Assembly: GCA_963989385.1 (NCBI GenBank)
Contig: OZ022501.1
Coordinates: 21,910,102 to 21,974,101, forward strand
Length of the DNA: 64,000 nt
Direction: 5' to 3'
Origin: Ctena decussata
Taxonomy: Eukaryota; Mollusca; Bivalvia; Lucinida; Lucinidae
Part shown: positions 10,362-20,580 of the stretch, in pieces
How the letters are laid out: each line of letters opens with the position of its first letter
Numbering within the stretch: position 1 is the stretch's first letter
Made by a program: the position numbers and the translations under genes
Notes under the pieces: generated by a model
Database searches by the model: none
The model's input: only the letters and a program-made list of their open reading frames with translations
What the model was told of the DNA's origin: nothing

Positions 10362-11652
10362 TTATACCTTCTGTTTATTATTAAGGAACATTTTATTACA
10401 GAAATGTTGCTGATTAACACTGTTTCGAAAAGCATTCCCTTGCCGTTCATTCTGACTACAGGTAATATCAAACTGAATGTCTTCTTCATCTTCATGATCA
10501 TCTGATGCTGGGTCATCATCAAAGTAAGCTTCATTTCCATTTCTATCCACTGCAATATTTTGTAAAATGAATACTGCCACTATAATCGTAAGTGATAATT
10601 TCAGTTTTGTAGTTAGTCTTGTTTAAATACAATGGAATCAGCGTTTAAAAAAACCCAAAGAGCCGTTCAATTATCCCACGTGTAGTTATGTGAGCTGCAT
10701 TGTAGCGTTGTTCAGCAGGTGTCCTGACGTTTAGAATTGGCATTAGTAAGCATAACCATTGTCCCCGAGCAAATATCCGTTGACTGGGTGATTTTCTAAC
10801 TGAATGCACAGGTTACGATTGTGAAATATTCTACTGTCGTGAGTAGACCCAGGCCATCTAGCTATAATATTTGTCACCCTTTGCTTTGAGTCACAAACTA
10901 CTTGTGTATTTATAGAATAAAAACCTTTGCGATTAACAAAGCTGGCCGAGTCCTGGCCACCAGGGTTTACAATGGGTGAGTGCAATCTATTGCACCTATA
11001 ACACCTGGAAAATTCGCTATGGCGTAAAATCCTTTTGTGTGAATCATTTCTGCACCATTTTGAAACTTCATGAACTGATTGTTTTCTTTTTGCTAAAGCA
11101 ACTGACACACGCTTTACAATTCGGCATGCACTTGAAACATCAACTCCAGGAATGTCACCACTCACCCTTCCGGTTGTATAAAATCTCAATGTCAGGAGCA
11201 CTTGCAAATTGCTGGGTTTGCTTCTTCCAGAATAAGGCTCAATGTCTTGTTTTACAAGTTCAGTTATACCAATCGCTGTATCTTTTCTGTACCTTTGATT
11301 AATTGATTGTTTTAGGTTTAACGGCCCTTTGAGACAGTATTTCAGTCTATATCGGGCCGTCTCCCAGAGAGAGGGAGAAAGAAAAGAGAAATGATAGACG
11401 AGAGAAAAAATGTCCAAACAACCCCCACCCGCACCTACTGTAGTCCAAATCAGTAGGGCGCCCCGGCACTGGAAGTTACCCGCAGCACCACTGCACCACC
11501 CGACCACCCCCTTTTCTGAACCTAAATCGCTGTCTAAATTCTTTATCATCATAGTCATCAAATGGATTCAGTCTGTCTCTAAATATCCTTTCTCTTATGA
11601 GTTGATTTCGCCACCGAGCTTGATACATGTGCTGCATAATATATCCCGCCAT
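10362..11652 (-). pseudogene. PIF/Harbinger (HARBI1-like) DDE transposase, broken
   Basis: HARBI1-type nucleases act with a Myb/SANT-like partner to move Harbinger elements. From the right: an ATG at 11652-11650 opens a frame with RERIFRDRLNPFDDYDD, typical of the family N-terminus. After a SINE insert (11295-11511) the frame resumes with LQVLLTLRFYTTG. Then come NRKGFYSINTQVVCD and RWPGSTHDSRIF (second catalytic Asp), GYLLGDNGYAY, RTPAEQRYNAAH and TTRGIIERLFG (catalytic Glu). The tail reads FILQNIAVDRNGNEAYFDDD, then an acidic C-terminus to a stop near 10362. The first catalytic Asp lies in GAIDCTH near 10995, where a frameshift separates it from SPIVNPGG. An in-frame stop follows ERLFGFF. 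The family assignment is firm; the copy is dead. Confidence 0.85.
11295..11511 (-). mobile_element. SINE family A copy inside the Harbinger transposase
   Basis: A 217-bp insert bounded by TTTTCTGTACCT (11283-11294) and TTTTCTGAACCT (11512-11523), a 12-bp target duplication with one mismatch. The insert begins TTGATTAATTGATTG (tail), then GGTTTAACGGCCC, GGGCCGTCTCCCAGAG and CACCCGCACCTACTG, and ends CCGACCACCCCCC. The transposase reads RFRF before the insert and RKD after it, so the coding sequence was continuous when the SINE arrived. Confidence 0.85.
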
Positions 11653-11679
11653 GCTGACTGACAAACAATGATCTTATCT

Positions 11680-11866
11680 CCAAAAAATGTCTTAAACTAC
11701 GCCCTCGGCAGGGTTACCTTAACAATAGAGCGACGTACAAATTAACACTAAGGTTTAGCAAAAATAGTTGTGTGCAATCCAAAAAGTTAATCCTTTAGTC
11801 AGAGGAAAGTTAAACTAGCTTTGTGCAATCGGACACTTTAAACCTCCGTTTAACCCCGAGGATAAT
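11680..11866 (-). mobile_element. Harbinger-type terminal region, outer part displaced
   Basis: Begins AAAAAATGTCTTAAACTAC and continues with repeats of TTTGTGCAATC/GTGTGCAATCC. The same sequence, uninterrupted, occupies 24617-24899. Here it breaks at GAGGATAATTA and resumes at about 14697 (CAATTCAAAACTCTTAAACC), ending GTGCAATCAGCCCT at 14775. Its position directly upstream of the minus-strand transposase suggests it is the 5' end of that element; the link is an inference. Confidence 0.55.
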
Positions 11867-12005
11867 TATACCCCCGACATACGTAGTATGTCGTGGAGTA
11901 CATAGTTTTCGTCTTTCCGTCCGTTCGTCCGTCCGTTCGTTCGTCCGTCCGTCCGTTCGTTCGTCCGTCCGTTAACATTTGCGTTAAAGTTTTGCGTTAA
12001 GTTTT

Positions 12006-13458
12006 TATACCCCGCCACACGTTAGTGGCGGGGTATTATGTTTTCACGTTGGCCGTCCGTGTGTCCGTCCGTCCGTAGTATGTACGTCCGTCTGTCCGTC
12101 CGTCCGCACTTCGTTTCCGTTCGATAACTTAAGTATTTTTCAACGGATTTCCTTCAAATTTTGCATGTGCGTTTGTATCAAGAATGTCTCGCTTGGGATT
12201 GTTAATGGGCAAATTTCGATAATTTCTGACAGAGTTATGGCACTTGTCAATGTACAAAAAATGGTTTCTGGCCTCTAGCTCCTTTACTACTTGGAGTATC
12301 ATGATGAAACTTCACGAACATGATCGAAGTAACAAAAGCTTTATATGAGCACAGAAATTTTATCATTGCGGATTATCTGCCCCTGCCCTGGGGCTATATA
12401 CATGTATAAAATCATGAAAAATCTCATATAAAATCAGAATTTGAAGCAATTTTTCTGAAACTTACAGCAAGCGATCACAGTGATGAAAGCTTCCAGTGAT
12501 GCTCAAATTTACCCCATGTGAGTTATCTCGTCCCTGCCCCCTCCCCCCCCCCCCCAGCCCAGGCTATATTATATACATGCATGAAATATGAAATGATGAT
12601 ATCTGTATAAATTCATGTGAAACAGATTTTCAGAAATATACATCTAATGAAAGAAGCAATAAAAGCTTCTTGTGGTGATTTGACCCTTTAGGGGTTATTA
12701 GGGGTGACTATTGCAGACCAAAATGACTATTGCAATACTATTACTATTGCAAAAATCCCTATTGCAATACTATTACTATTGCAGGTTACTATTGCAATGC
12801 AATGCAATAACTATTGGACACAGCTTTCTTATCCAGAAATTCTGCTTTTATGTATAAAATCTTGGTTGTTCACATAAGTTTGTGGCTAAAAAGCATTATT
12901 TAATGACTGTCATTCACAATGTGCACAACATGACAACAAAATACAAGAATATGTTATATTTTCCATTCTTTGGAATCCAGTACAAGCTAAAACACATCCA
13001 TTCCTATTATTCTTTTAGTTAAAAATACTTCCTTGAAGGAAAAGATGCATGTCTAGAAACTATTGAAACTATTGCGATATTGGAAACACTATTGCCGATA
13101 GTATTGATATTGCAGCTTTCCCTATCGATAGTGACTATTGCCAGTGTCACTATTGCGATATATCGATAGTCCGATGTATTGTTACACCCCTAGGGGTTAT
13201 CTGCCCCTACCCTGTGGCCACATGCTTAAAATCACTGAAATTGTTTTTGACTAGAGAGGTCAGTGATTTATCGGAGGCTTATTGTAAATGATCTGAGTAA
13301 TGAAGTGTCCTGTCATGACAAAGATTTTTATCCATGTTCAGTGGGGTTAGGTTGCCCCTGCCCTGGGATTATATATAGAAAAAAAATAATTCTGGAAAAA
13401 TCGGTGTGTAATAAAGGTTTGCAGTGGCGGGGTATCACGCAGTCGTTTGCGATGCTTT
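12006..13458 (+). mobile_element. Helentron-like element 2 (nested)
   Basis: The 5' end TATACCCCGCCACACGTTAGTGGCGGGGTATTATG (12006-12040) contains a strong hairpin, then CCGTCCGTCCGT. The 3' part has GCAGTGGCGGGGTATCACGC, inverse of the 5' end, and a weak hairpin up to about 13458. It interrupts element 1 between GCGTTAAGTTTT and ATTTCTTTGCTTATATTTCC, which are contiguous in intact element-1 units. Internal ~180-bp units contain a TATCTGCCCC(T/A) block (near 12370, 12530 and 13200). A hAT MITE sits inside. Confidence 0.65.
12699..13192. mobile_element. hAT-type MITE with 8-bp target duplication
   Basis: The 494-bp insert is flanked by GGGGTTAT at 12691-12698 and 13193-13200, an exact 8-bp duplication as expected for hAT. 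Termini are TAGGGGTGACTATTGC on the left and, reversed, TAGGGGTGTAACAATACA on the right. Both subterminal zones are packed with ACTATTGC/CTATTGCAATA motifs (left about 12705-12810, right about 13070-13160), probable transposase-binding repeats. No coding frame, so it depends on an enzyme encoded elsewhere. Confidence 0.85.
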
Positions 13459-14148
13459 TATTTCTTTGCTTATATTTCCAATATCCTTTGATGGAACCTT
13501 TTGGTATGTGACTAGGTATACTTCTGGGTTCATGTAGAATAGCTGACATCATCTGGATGCTGCTGCTGACCCAAGGTCAAGGTCACAGACTTAAACATTT
13601 GCGTTAAAGTTTTGCGTTAAGTTTATATTCTTCGTTTATATTTCCAATATCCTTTGATGGATCCTTTTGATATTTGACTTTTAGGTTCACACAGAGTAGT
13701 TGACATCATCTGGATGCTGCTGCTTACCAAAGGTCAAGGTCACAGACTTGTATATGTGCGTTAAAGTTTGTGTTAAGTTTATAAACCTTGCTTATATTCC
13801 CAACATCCTTTGATGAAACCTTTTGATACATGACTAGGTTTACTTCTTTGTTCCTGCAGAATAGTTGACATCATCTGGATGCTGCAGCTGACCTAAGGTC
13901 AAGGTCAAAGACTTAAACATTTGCTTTAAAGATTTGTGTTAAGTTTATCTTCCAATATCTTTTGATGGAACCTTTTGATATTTGACTAGGTTTACTTTTA
14001 GGTTCATAGCTGCTTACCAAAGGTCAAGGTCACGTACTTGTATATTTGCGTCAAAGTTTTGCGTTGAGTTTATATTCTTTATTTTGATGGAACCATTTTT
14101 AGGTGACTAAGACCCTGTATAAGACTAGTCTCATTAGGCGGTGGTTTC

Positions 14149-14619
14149 TTAAAGTCTCCATAGTCCTATCAGCGGTAAAAACGACTAAATTCAAATCAGT
14201 GTAAAAAGCTGTTCAACCTTCACGTTTGGTAATAAAATGCGGGTTAGTGTGCATATATTGAGTTATATATCAAGCAAAAAGTAGAGAAAACAACTAACAA
14301 ATCGCTTCACAAAATATAATTTCCTGTTCTGGTTTCCCGTCTAGCAATGCTATATAAACATAGGCGGGATACTGATTGGGACTCCACACCTGTACATTGT
14401 ATTTTTACCATTTTATGAAATCGAAAGTAGGTCATTTTAGTTGCCAACTAAAATGACCCAAATAAGTTTTCAAACCCTTTTTATGTGAAACTGAAGGATG
14501 TTTTATTTGTTTAAAGCTGGCTAATCACGGTCATTTACAATGACGAAACTATAGTAAAATGCTTGCAGCTATTCCTCATGATAAAATTTTTCATGCTGAT
14601 AGAGCAATAGGGCCTTTAA
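14149..14619. mobile_element. CTTAAAG-ended DNA element inserted in Helentron-like element 1
   Basis: The segment lies between two exact copies of GGCGGTGGTTTC (14137-14148 and 14620-14631). Ends are (C)TTAAAGTCTCCATAGTCC and, reversed, TTAAAGGCCCTATTGCTC, an imperfect terminal inverted repeat. The comparison 3' end at 23871-23930 lacks this segment between AGGCGGTGG and CGCTGG, supporting insertion. Related pieces occur near 22046-22170, 24890-25030, 30512-30735 and 53388-53508. Superfamily not determined, since a 10-12-bp duplication is unusual. Confidence 0.6.
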
Positions 14620-14696
14620 GGCGGTGGTTTCATTAAGCGATGGCGCTGGTCGGGGGTATACGTGAGCCCCTGCTCACTTGCTCTAGTTTTATACTC

Positions 14697-14775
14697 TAGT
14701 TCAGCAATTCAAAACTCTTAAACCTGAAGATAAACCAAAGGTTAACTCTAAAACTAGCTTTGTGCAATCAGCCCT
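14697..14775 (-). mobile_element. Outer end of the split Harbinger-type terminus
   Basis: CTCTTAAACCTGAAGATAAACC continuing to TAGCTTTGTGCAATCAGCCCT matches the end of the intact copy at 24840-24899. On the minus strand it starts AGGGCTGATTGCACAAAGCT, the same terminus seen twice at 21.3 kb. Confidence 0.55.
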
Positions 14776-14989
14776 AATACAACAGCCTTGAGTTTCGCAT
14801 AAAAAGAACGAGTAATGAAAAAATATCTGAGGGTTTTGGCCCAAACTGATCTACTTTCGGTAACACAACTGTACTTTGTGGTTAAATTACAATGTACAGA
14901 AGAAGGCTCTGGATCTAAAAATAGAAATGATATTTTGTAAAGCCTTTGGAGAGTTGATATTTTTCGAGAAAAAGCCCTAACCAAAAATT

Positions 14990-16140
14990 ATCGTATATCG
15001 GAATTTACAGTGCCATGGCCACAACTGCGTTAGTCTTCCGCCATACCAGGCAGACCGAAATGTCACAGAGGTGGTATGAGCCAAGATCAGGGCACATGTT
15101 GCTGAGAAGACTTTTCTCTTCAAGATAACGGATATTGTCAGACATGCAGGAGACTTCGAGAATGTATCATCTGGATGCGGAAGGACAAGCTGATTTTCAG
15201 AATCATTGAAATATTACTTCTGCCTATAATGCCTTTCATCATATGGAATTTTGTTCCCTCATAACTCTGGCAGGTATAGGTGGTAAAAGAGATGTTATAT
15301 GGCTAGCAGTTTGTTCTGCCAGGTATGTTAGCTTTGCTAAAAACTTTTAAACAAGGTGGCAAGTACTTGTTTTCCACAAAAAATGAAATAATGATAATAA
15401 TAATAAAAAAAAAAAAATAATTTCTTCCACTAATACTACAACTTCCACCAGACAGGATAAGTCACTCAAACTAGAAGTTTCCCTGCGCATTAAAATGAAC
15501 GAACAAAAAAAGTAGACGTTCACATAAATCATAAGGTTACCATGAAGGCCCAGTTGCAGACCGTTTTCAAATGATGTATTGTGTAAAAGATATGATTAAA
15601 GAAACACCCTCTAAAGACTGTAGTTGCTTGAATGAAATATACTGTCAATATTTCTGTAAATTCATTCTCTACCTACACAATACACTCATTTTAACAACAC
15701 TAGAACACGGGATTTATTAAATATGAAAATTACCAGGAATGAGAAATAAACCGAAACACAGGTTATTGCGTAAGATTTAGTGACTGGGCCACTGGGTTTA
15801 ATGAAATAGACCCTCTTTACGTATTTTGTAATCTGTTTAGTTCAGAAATTTTGGCTTTGCATGTGTGTGACGCACAGGTTTAATATAAATTTGCCACTAG
15901 TCCTGTGTGTCCCACATTTCAAAAAAGAAAATATAAATAAAAATAAATGAACATTCTAAAATAGTTTATTAATACACGAAAAGTAAGAATTGTTTTCTTT
16001 TCATTAAAGATACAGGTACCTGCTGTCAATATACCGTAATACCCAGAACTCGGGGCTTAGTTCACAGGAGCAAGGTTTAAATTCAAATTCCCATATTTCA
16101 CAGAGCTCTAGATAAGGTGGGCTTTGCAGATAATTATGAG
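14990..16140. other. No recognisable gene
   Basis: Unique-looking AT-rich sequence with no open frame I can support on either strand. The (AAT)n-rich stretch at 15387-15421 is simple repeat. Confidence 0.4.
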
Positions 16141-16144
16141 ATAA

Positions 16145-16260
16145 TTTTTCTTATTTCTCAATGACAACATGCATTGTGACCCCTTATTAGAACCGTCTCG
16201 ACAAGACAGGTCTAATGTTGGGACACAACATATGTTTTTATTGAGAAATATGGAAAATTA
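16145..16260. mobile_element. Hairpin MITE, CCATATTTCT family, copy 2
   Basis: TTATTTCTCAATGACAACATG on the left pairs with CATATGTTTTTATTGAGAAAT on the right, around ACCCCTTATTAG / TCTAATGTTGGGACAC. Better preserved than the copy at 2.46 kb. Confidence 0.55.
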
Positions 16261-16269
16261 TCCCTGAAT

Positions 16270-17845
16270 TAGCCCAATTATTCCTTCTAGCAGGGCAGAT
16301 ATGTAACAAATTTTGGCCGAATTGTGCACTTTTTGATAAAAGCATGAAATTTGGTGCATAGTAGGATTGAACCAATATATTGATTTTCAGGGTGGATGCC
16401 AAGCTGAATTTTGCCTATTTCGGCGGCCATCTTGATTTTTCAAAATGGCGTCTGCCTTATAGGTAAGTTTTATACTGATCAGAGCCCAATACATTTTATA
16501 TAGACTTTGAGCTGTTCAAAGTCCCCCTGTCATATGGAGAAACTCCAGAGATTAGTGTTTGCAGAAGTTCCTATTAAAATTGTGTTGATTTATAAATGTA
16601 AACCCTCTGACTATGGGTTAAGCCTATACGTGTTAAGTACATCTTATCTATAAACCATATAATTTGAATGCAGAAACATTTCGTTATGTTTCTGTCAGCC
16701 TTTCACCATTTTCACCTATCTGCAAATATTGGAATAATTACAGTTGGTTTGATTGTTTTATCATTTTCCACTACTGGAGGTAACGTAAATAACATTGAGT
16801 CATAATAGTCCAATATAATACCACTTTTGAACCGTCTTCACTGTGTCTCAAAAATATTATAAATATGACATTCTTGCACTTCTTAAGAAAACTTGCTTCT
16901 TGAGACTTCTGACCCTTCATCTGTTAGGTTTAGGGTGTCATGACGTGTGTTTTATACGTTACGGAATATAGGATACTGCAAACTAATAATGTTTGTATAC
17001 ATGAAAAGTTCTGAACACAATCACTCTTTACTTCTGGCATTTATTTTGTTACCTAAATCATCATTTGAACGCACTTGCCTAACTACCCAACTGTTTTGCC
17101 ATCCTTTTATTGACACTAGCATACGAGCTACTTAATATAAATATAATTTTAAAAAAATAGATTAAATAAAAATCAGAGACATTACTGTAGAGAAAATAAA
17201 GCCCTGCCGTTGTAGGCCAGCACTTTTATGTAGAAGTAAAGTCAAGAAATAAACAGTCAACAGTCACTCTTATGAAAATAGTGCCTCAGAAGCGTTGATT
17301 TAGTAGTATAAGAGAGTCTAGTATGACGCGTTACCTACAAAACATACAAGAACATTGTCTTACAGTGTTTATTGAAAAGAAATAGCATATTAAGTGCATA
17401 CAAAAGAAAGACTATTGATAAGAGAAATATTAAAAAGACATTTGAAGATTTTGGGAACAGAGTGTTACATGTAGACTTGGATTGCAGAGCACATTTACTT
17501 TAGTTAAGGCTCTACGTGTAGTATACGTTACACAAGAAATGCCATTTCTCAACTAAAATCATCATATAAAATTGAAAAATTACTGCATAATTTCAAAATA
17601 CTATATATAAGTTTTACAACACAGCTGTACGTTGTCAATTTTGTATTGCTCGGGCCTCCTACCTCTGATGCCTTAAGCAGGACCTTGGGAATAACATATC
17701 AAAAACATGAACTGAAAGCTAATGATACGAGGAGTTGAGTTAAAAAGGCGCTATGTGGATATTTGAAGTTGGTTTCGATAAGCTCTTCCTTTTATTCTTA
17801 ACTTATTTCAAAGAAAATTTCATATTTAAAACCTTGTGTTTCATA
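16270..17845. other. No recognisable gene
   Basis: A block at 16300-16470 (GGCGGCCATCTTGATTTTTC) looks like dispersed repeat. GTAACGTAAATAAC at 16780-16793 matches a motif repeated in the 34.6-42.9 kb element. The rest is AT-rich with no credible coding. Confidence 0.4.
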
Positions 17846-17848
17846 CCA

Positions 17849-18154
17849 TTAAACCCCTAATAGATTTTCCAGTTCAGGATCTGAAAAGGTTATTGTTGCA
17901 TCAGATGCTTGATCAGGTGAGTCATGAAACTCTTCAGTGTCACTGTCATTATGTGTTGCTAACATGTTTTGTATATTATAAGTTTCAGGTATATGCATAT
18001 CAGTGTACAATTCAAAGGATGAAATTTCAAGATCTGTGATAGATAGTACATGTATATCGTAAACTTGTTCGCTGTTTGTCTTTGTAAAAGCGAAACATAA
18101 AAATTGTGGTAAAAGTATATCTGTAAAATAACAGCTATTCTGTTGCTCTTGCAA
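17849..18154 (-). CDS. Unidentified 101-codon open frame
   Basis: Minus-strand frame with an acidic C-terminal half (NDSDTEEFHDSPDQASDAT). It lies just downstream, on the same strand, of the Harbinger Myb-like remains and could be part of that element. I do not recognise a family. The sequence is AT-rich and length alone does not prove coding. Confidence 0.2.
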   Translation of the reverse strand: MQEQQNSCYFTDILLPQFLCFAFTKTNSEQVYDIHVLSITDLEISSFELYTDMHIPETYNIQNMLATHNDSDTEEFHDSPDQASDATITFSDPELENLLGV

Positions 18155-18864
18155 CTAATGCACTACCGTCTCGCACATCAATCTTTCAGTATCAGATTTC
18201 TTCTGAAGCTGCAAACTACGGTGAACTACAAAACAAATTTTATTAATACGACCTTCTCTCTCCCTTTCTTGGATAGCCTTTAGAAAGGAAATCATTGTAA
18301 AGTTTGATAAATATTTTGAAATGGTGATACAGTGCTCTCCTGTTCTAGCTTACTACATTTTCTGGCAATCAACTCTGATTTAGCTATTTCAATCTGGATC
18401 TGGCGGCGTAGCAATTCTAACTTGGAAGATTTCTTTTCCGCAAGGTATTGCATCCTTGCTTGATGATCCGTTTTTGTACATTCTCCTATCAGATTATCAA
18501 GAGACTGTTCCTGTGGCTTCTTTTTAGTAACGTTTGATTTTCGTTTTGGTTATGTGTTGTTTTCATCAGACACCTTCTTTAAAACAGTATATCAAGACGC
18601 AGTTGAATTAAATTTCTCTACATAATACATTGAAAGGCACTTTGATGGAGTCACTTTTACCAGATGATATCAGTGATGGACTTGCAGGGTAGCTTGGTTC
18701 ATTTACATCATCTGGTACTGGTAGTTCGGTCTCTTTATCCAGTCTGCAAGATGATCTTTCTGCTCGTTCTTGACTGTAACGATAAACATAAAATTAAAAG
18801 TACTGAATAGAAATTGAGGGTAGACTACAGAGCAGGGGCTGAGGTTATAAAACTTTAGTATATT

Positions 18865-18952
18865 CTCAAACTCAAAATAAAGCACACTGATTGGCTGCTT
18901 CCGAGCATGTGCTCGGAAGCAGCCAATCAGTGTGCTTTATTTTGAGTTTGAG
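18865..18952. repeat. Perfect 43-bp-arm palindrome
   Basis: CTCAAACTCAAAATAAAGCA... through CCGAGCA (18865-18907) is followed after 2 bp (TG) by its exact reverse complement (18910-18952). I found no mismatch in 43 pairs. A weaker symmetry (ATAAAACTT / AAGTTTTAT) extends about 20 bp further each side. Probably a young MITE core able to extrude a cruciform. It lies between the duplicated parts of the Myb-like pseudogene. Confidence 0.8.
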
Positions 18953-19198
18953 ATAATTCTCAAGTTTTATAAACTCGAACCCAGGGTCATGAAACATGGC
19001 GTAATGACCAACAATTAGACATCAGGTGCAGTCTGCCTGAAGCATTATAATCTACTCGCGAATCTGTAAATTGATGTGTGCAATATTGTCACGGTAAAGT
19101 TTCGTTCACCACTGTAATCCTTATTTGACAAAGTGGGTTTGTAACAGAAAAGTATGCATGCAACATTTTCATAACCAAATTGATATGGTAAATTTCAT

Positions 19199-19480
19199 TT
19201 ATGCCCCCAACCATGTCGAGGGGGGGGGGAGGGGCATATTGTTTTTGGCGTGTATCCCGTCGGCCTCGGCGTCTGCATACATGTAGCTTTTTGTCTGCAT
19301 TCTATCTCCTGAAGGGATGGATGGATTTTGACCAAACTTGCACAGATACATCACTGGATAAGAGGTAAAACTGATTAGATCTGATGACTGACCTTATTTT
19401 CAAGGTCACAGAAGTTTAAGAATGATGAATAATGCCTTATCGATATACTTTCAAATGAAATAATTTTACTATTTTTCGTG
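19199..19480 (+). mobile_element. Helentron-like 5' end fragment
   Basis: TTTATGCCCCCAACCATGTCGAGGGGG... forms a GCCCC/GGGGC hairpin followed by GTTTTTGGCGTGTATCCCGTC and a block with GGATGGATTTTGACCAAA and CAAGGTCACAGA. This is the usual start of these elements (compare 22224). The 3' end was not identified. Confidence 0.45.
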
Positions 19481-20034
19481 TTGCACCTCCCTTCTAAATA
19501 GGAGTCAATTCTTAAGGAACGAATTTGCTCCTCCAGGAGCAAATTCTTTCCTTAAAGAGTTGAAGCCATTTAGAAGAGCCACATTCTCCACAGAAGCAAA
19601 CAGGAATTCATGAAAATAATTCCCATTTGTAAAACTGATAGAAAGCCTGGAGGCATACCCCATTTGAAAACGTGGAAGAATAGTAGTTTTAAAATTTTTA
19701 AAACATGGAAGAATTTAAAACAGATTTTAAATCATGGAAGAATAATAGTTTGGTGCATATATGTTGTTATCATCAGACAGCTTCTTTAAAGCAGTAAAGC
19801 AAGACGCATATGAATTCAATTTCTATATATTGAAAGGCACTTCGATGCTGTCGCTATTGTCAGATGATATCAGTGATGGGCTTGCAGGGCTGCTTGGTTC
19901 ATTTACATCATCTGGTACTGGTAGTTCTTTCGCTTTATTCTCTTTCTGCTCATTCTTGACTGTCTAAATCATGCTATGAGAATAACAGTACTGAAGGACT
20001 TGTACTTAAACTTTATATAGGCTAGTTGTCCCTG

Positions 20035-20255
20035 TTCACCAAGTATTTATTGATAACTTGAAATTTTACATCCTTTTTACCAGTATTTCGGTCATATAAG
20101 GACAATGGAAGGGTGATAACGAAAGGTTGTGTGCAGTGGAGACCATTTATGATTAAAAAGTTCCGACTCCAGCGCAAATCGAACCTGAGACTGCTAGTTC
20201 AGCAGGCCAGCACTGAACCCAGAGCTACACGGGCCCCTCTTAGCTCCCCAAGTGT
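20035..20255 (-). mobile_element. SINE family B copy, tRNA-derived
   Basis: On the minus strand the head reads GTGTAGCTCTGGGTTCAGTG (A-box-like), then CTCAGGTTCGATTTGC (B-box-like). A conserved body follows (CCTTTCGTTATCACCCTTCC), then GAAATACTGGTAAAAAGGATG. Related copies are at 24005-24120, 47210-47350 and 49190-49385. Confidence 0.6.
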
Positions 20256-20269
20256 GCGGTGGCATAAAA

Positions 20270-20580
20270 TATTTTATCATATGACGTCGCTGTTATTCAG
20301 CGGATAACGTTGTGTCATAAAATCGTATGACCACACGTTTAATAACACTTTGGCGCGTAGAAGTAACGTCATTGACAACGTCCATGTCAATAATGCGTTT
20401 TCTTATTGAACTAATGTTCAGTTTGAAGGCGTTAAAATCCCATTTTAAAGGGTCATATGATAAACAGAATCTTACACTCGTGGTCATTTCATATGAAATT
20501 TATAAAACTCGTTGAAGGCTCGTTTCATAAATTCGATCTGAAATGATCACGAGTGTAAAATCCTCTATATATCATAAAAG
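20270..20580. mobile_element. Palindromic MITE, ATGACGTCGC family, copy 1
   Basis: Starts near TTATCATATGACGTCGC. The downstream half is a large imperfect hairpin: CTTACACTCGTGGTCATTTC ... GAAATGATCACGAGTGTAAA. Shared blocks with 63122-63478 include ATCATATGACGTCGC, GATAAACAGAATC and AAACTCGTTG. Non-coding. Confidence 0.6.

Larger units (their letters stand above)
11867..14688 (+). mobile_element. Helentron-like element 1 (outer of a nest)
   Basis: The 5' end TATACCCCCGACATACG carries a CATACGTAGTATG hairpin and a CCGTCCGTTCGT microsatellite. The core has units of about 160 bp with TTTGCGTTAAAGTTTTGCGTT and TTCCAATATCCTTTGATGGA (near 11975, 13590, 13750, 13910 and 14040). Near the 3' end GTCGGGGGTATA is the inverse of the 5' end. 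It is followed by the hairpin GTGAGCCCCTGCTCAC and CTCTAGTT. A subterminal inverted repeat plus 3' hairpin plus CTAG-like end is the architecture of Helentron-associated elements. No coding capacity. It holds element 2 and the CTTAAAG element. Confidence 0.65.

Noticed and set aside
11931..11975. CCGTCCGTTCGT repeats as a regulatory element
   Set aside because: This microsatellite recurs just inside the 5' ends of the Helentron-like elements and is best explained as part of them.
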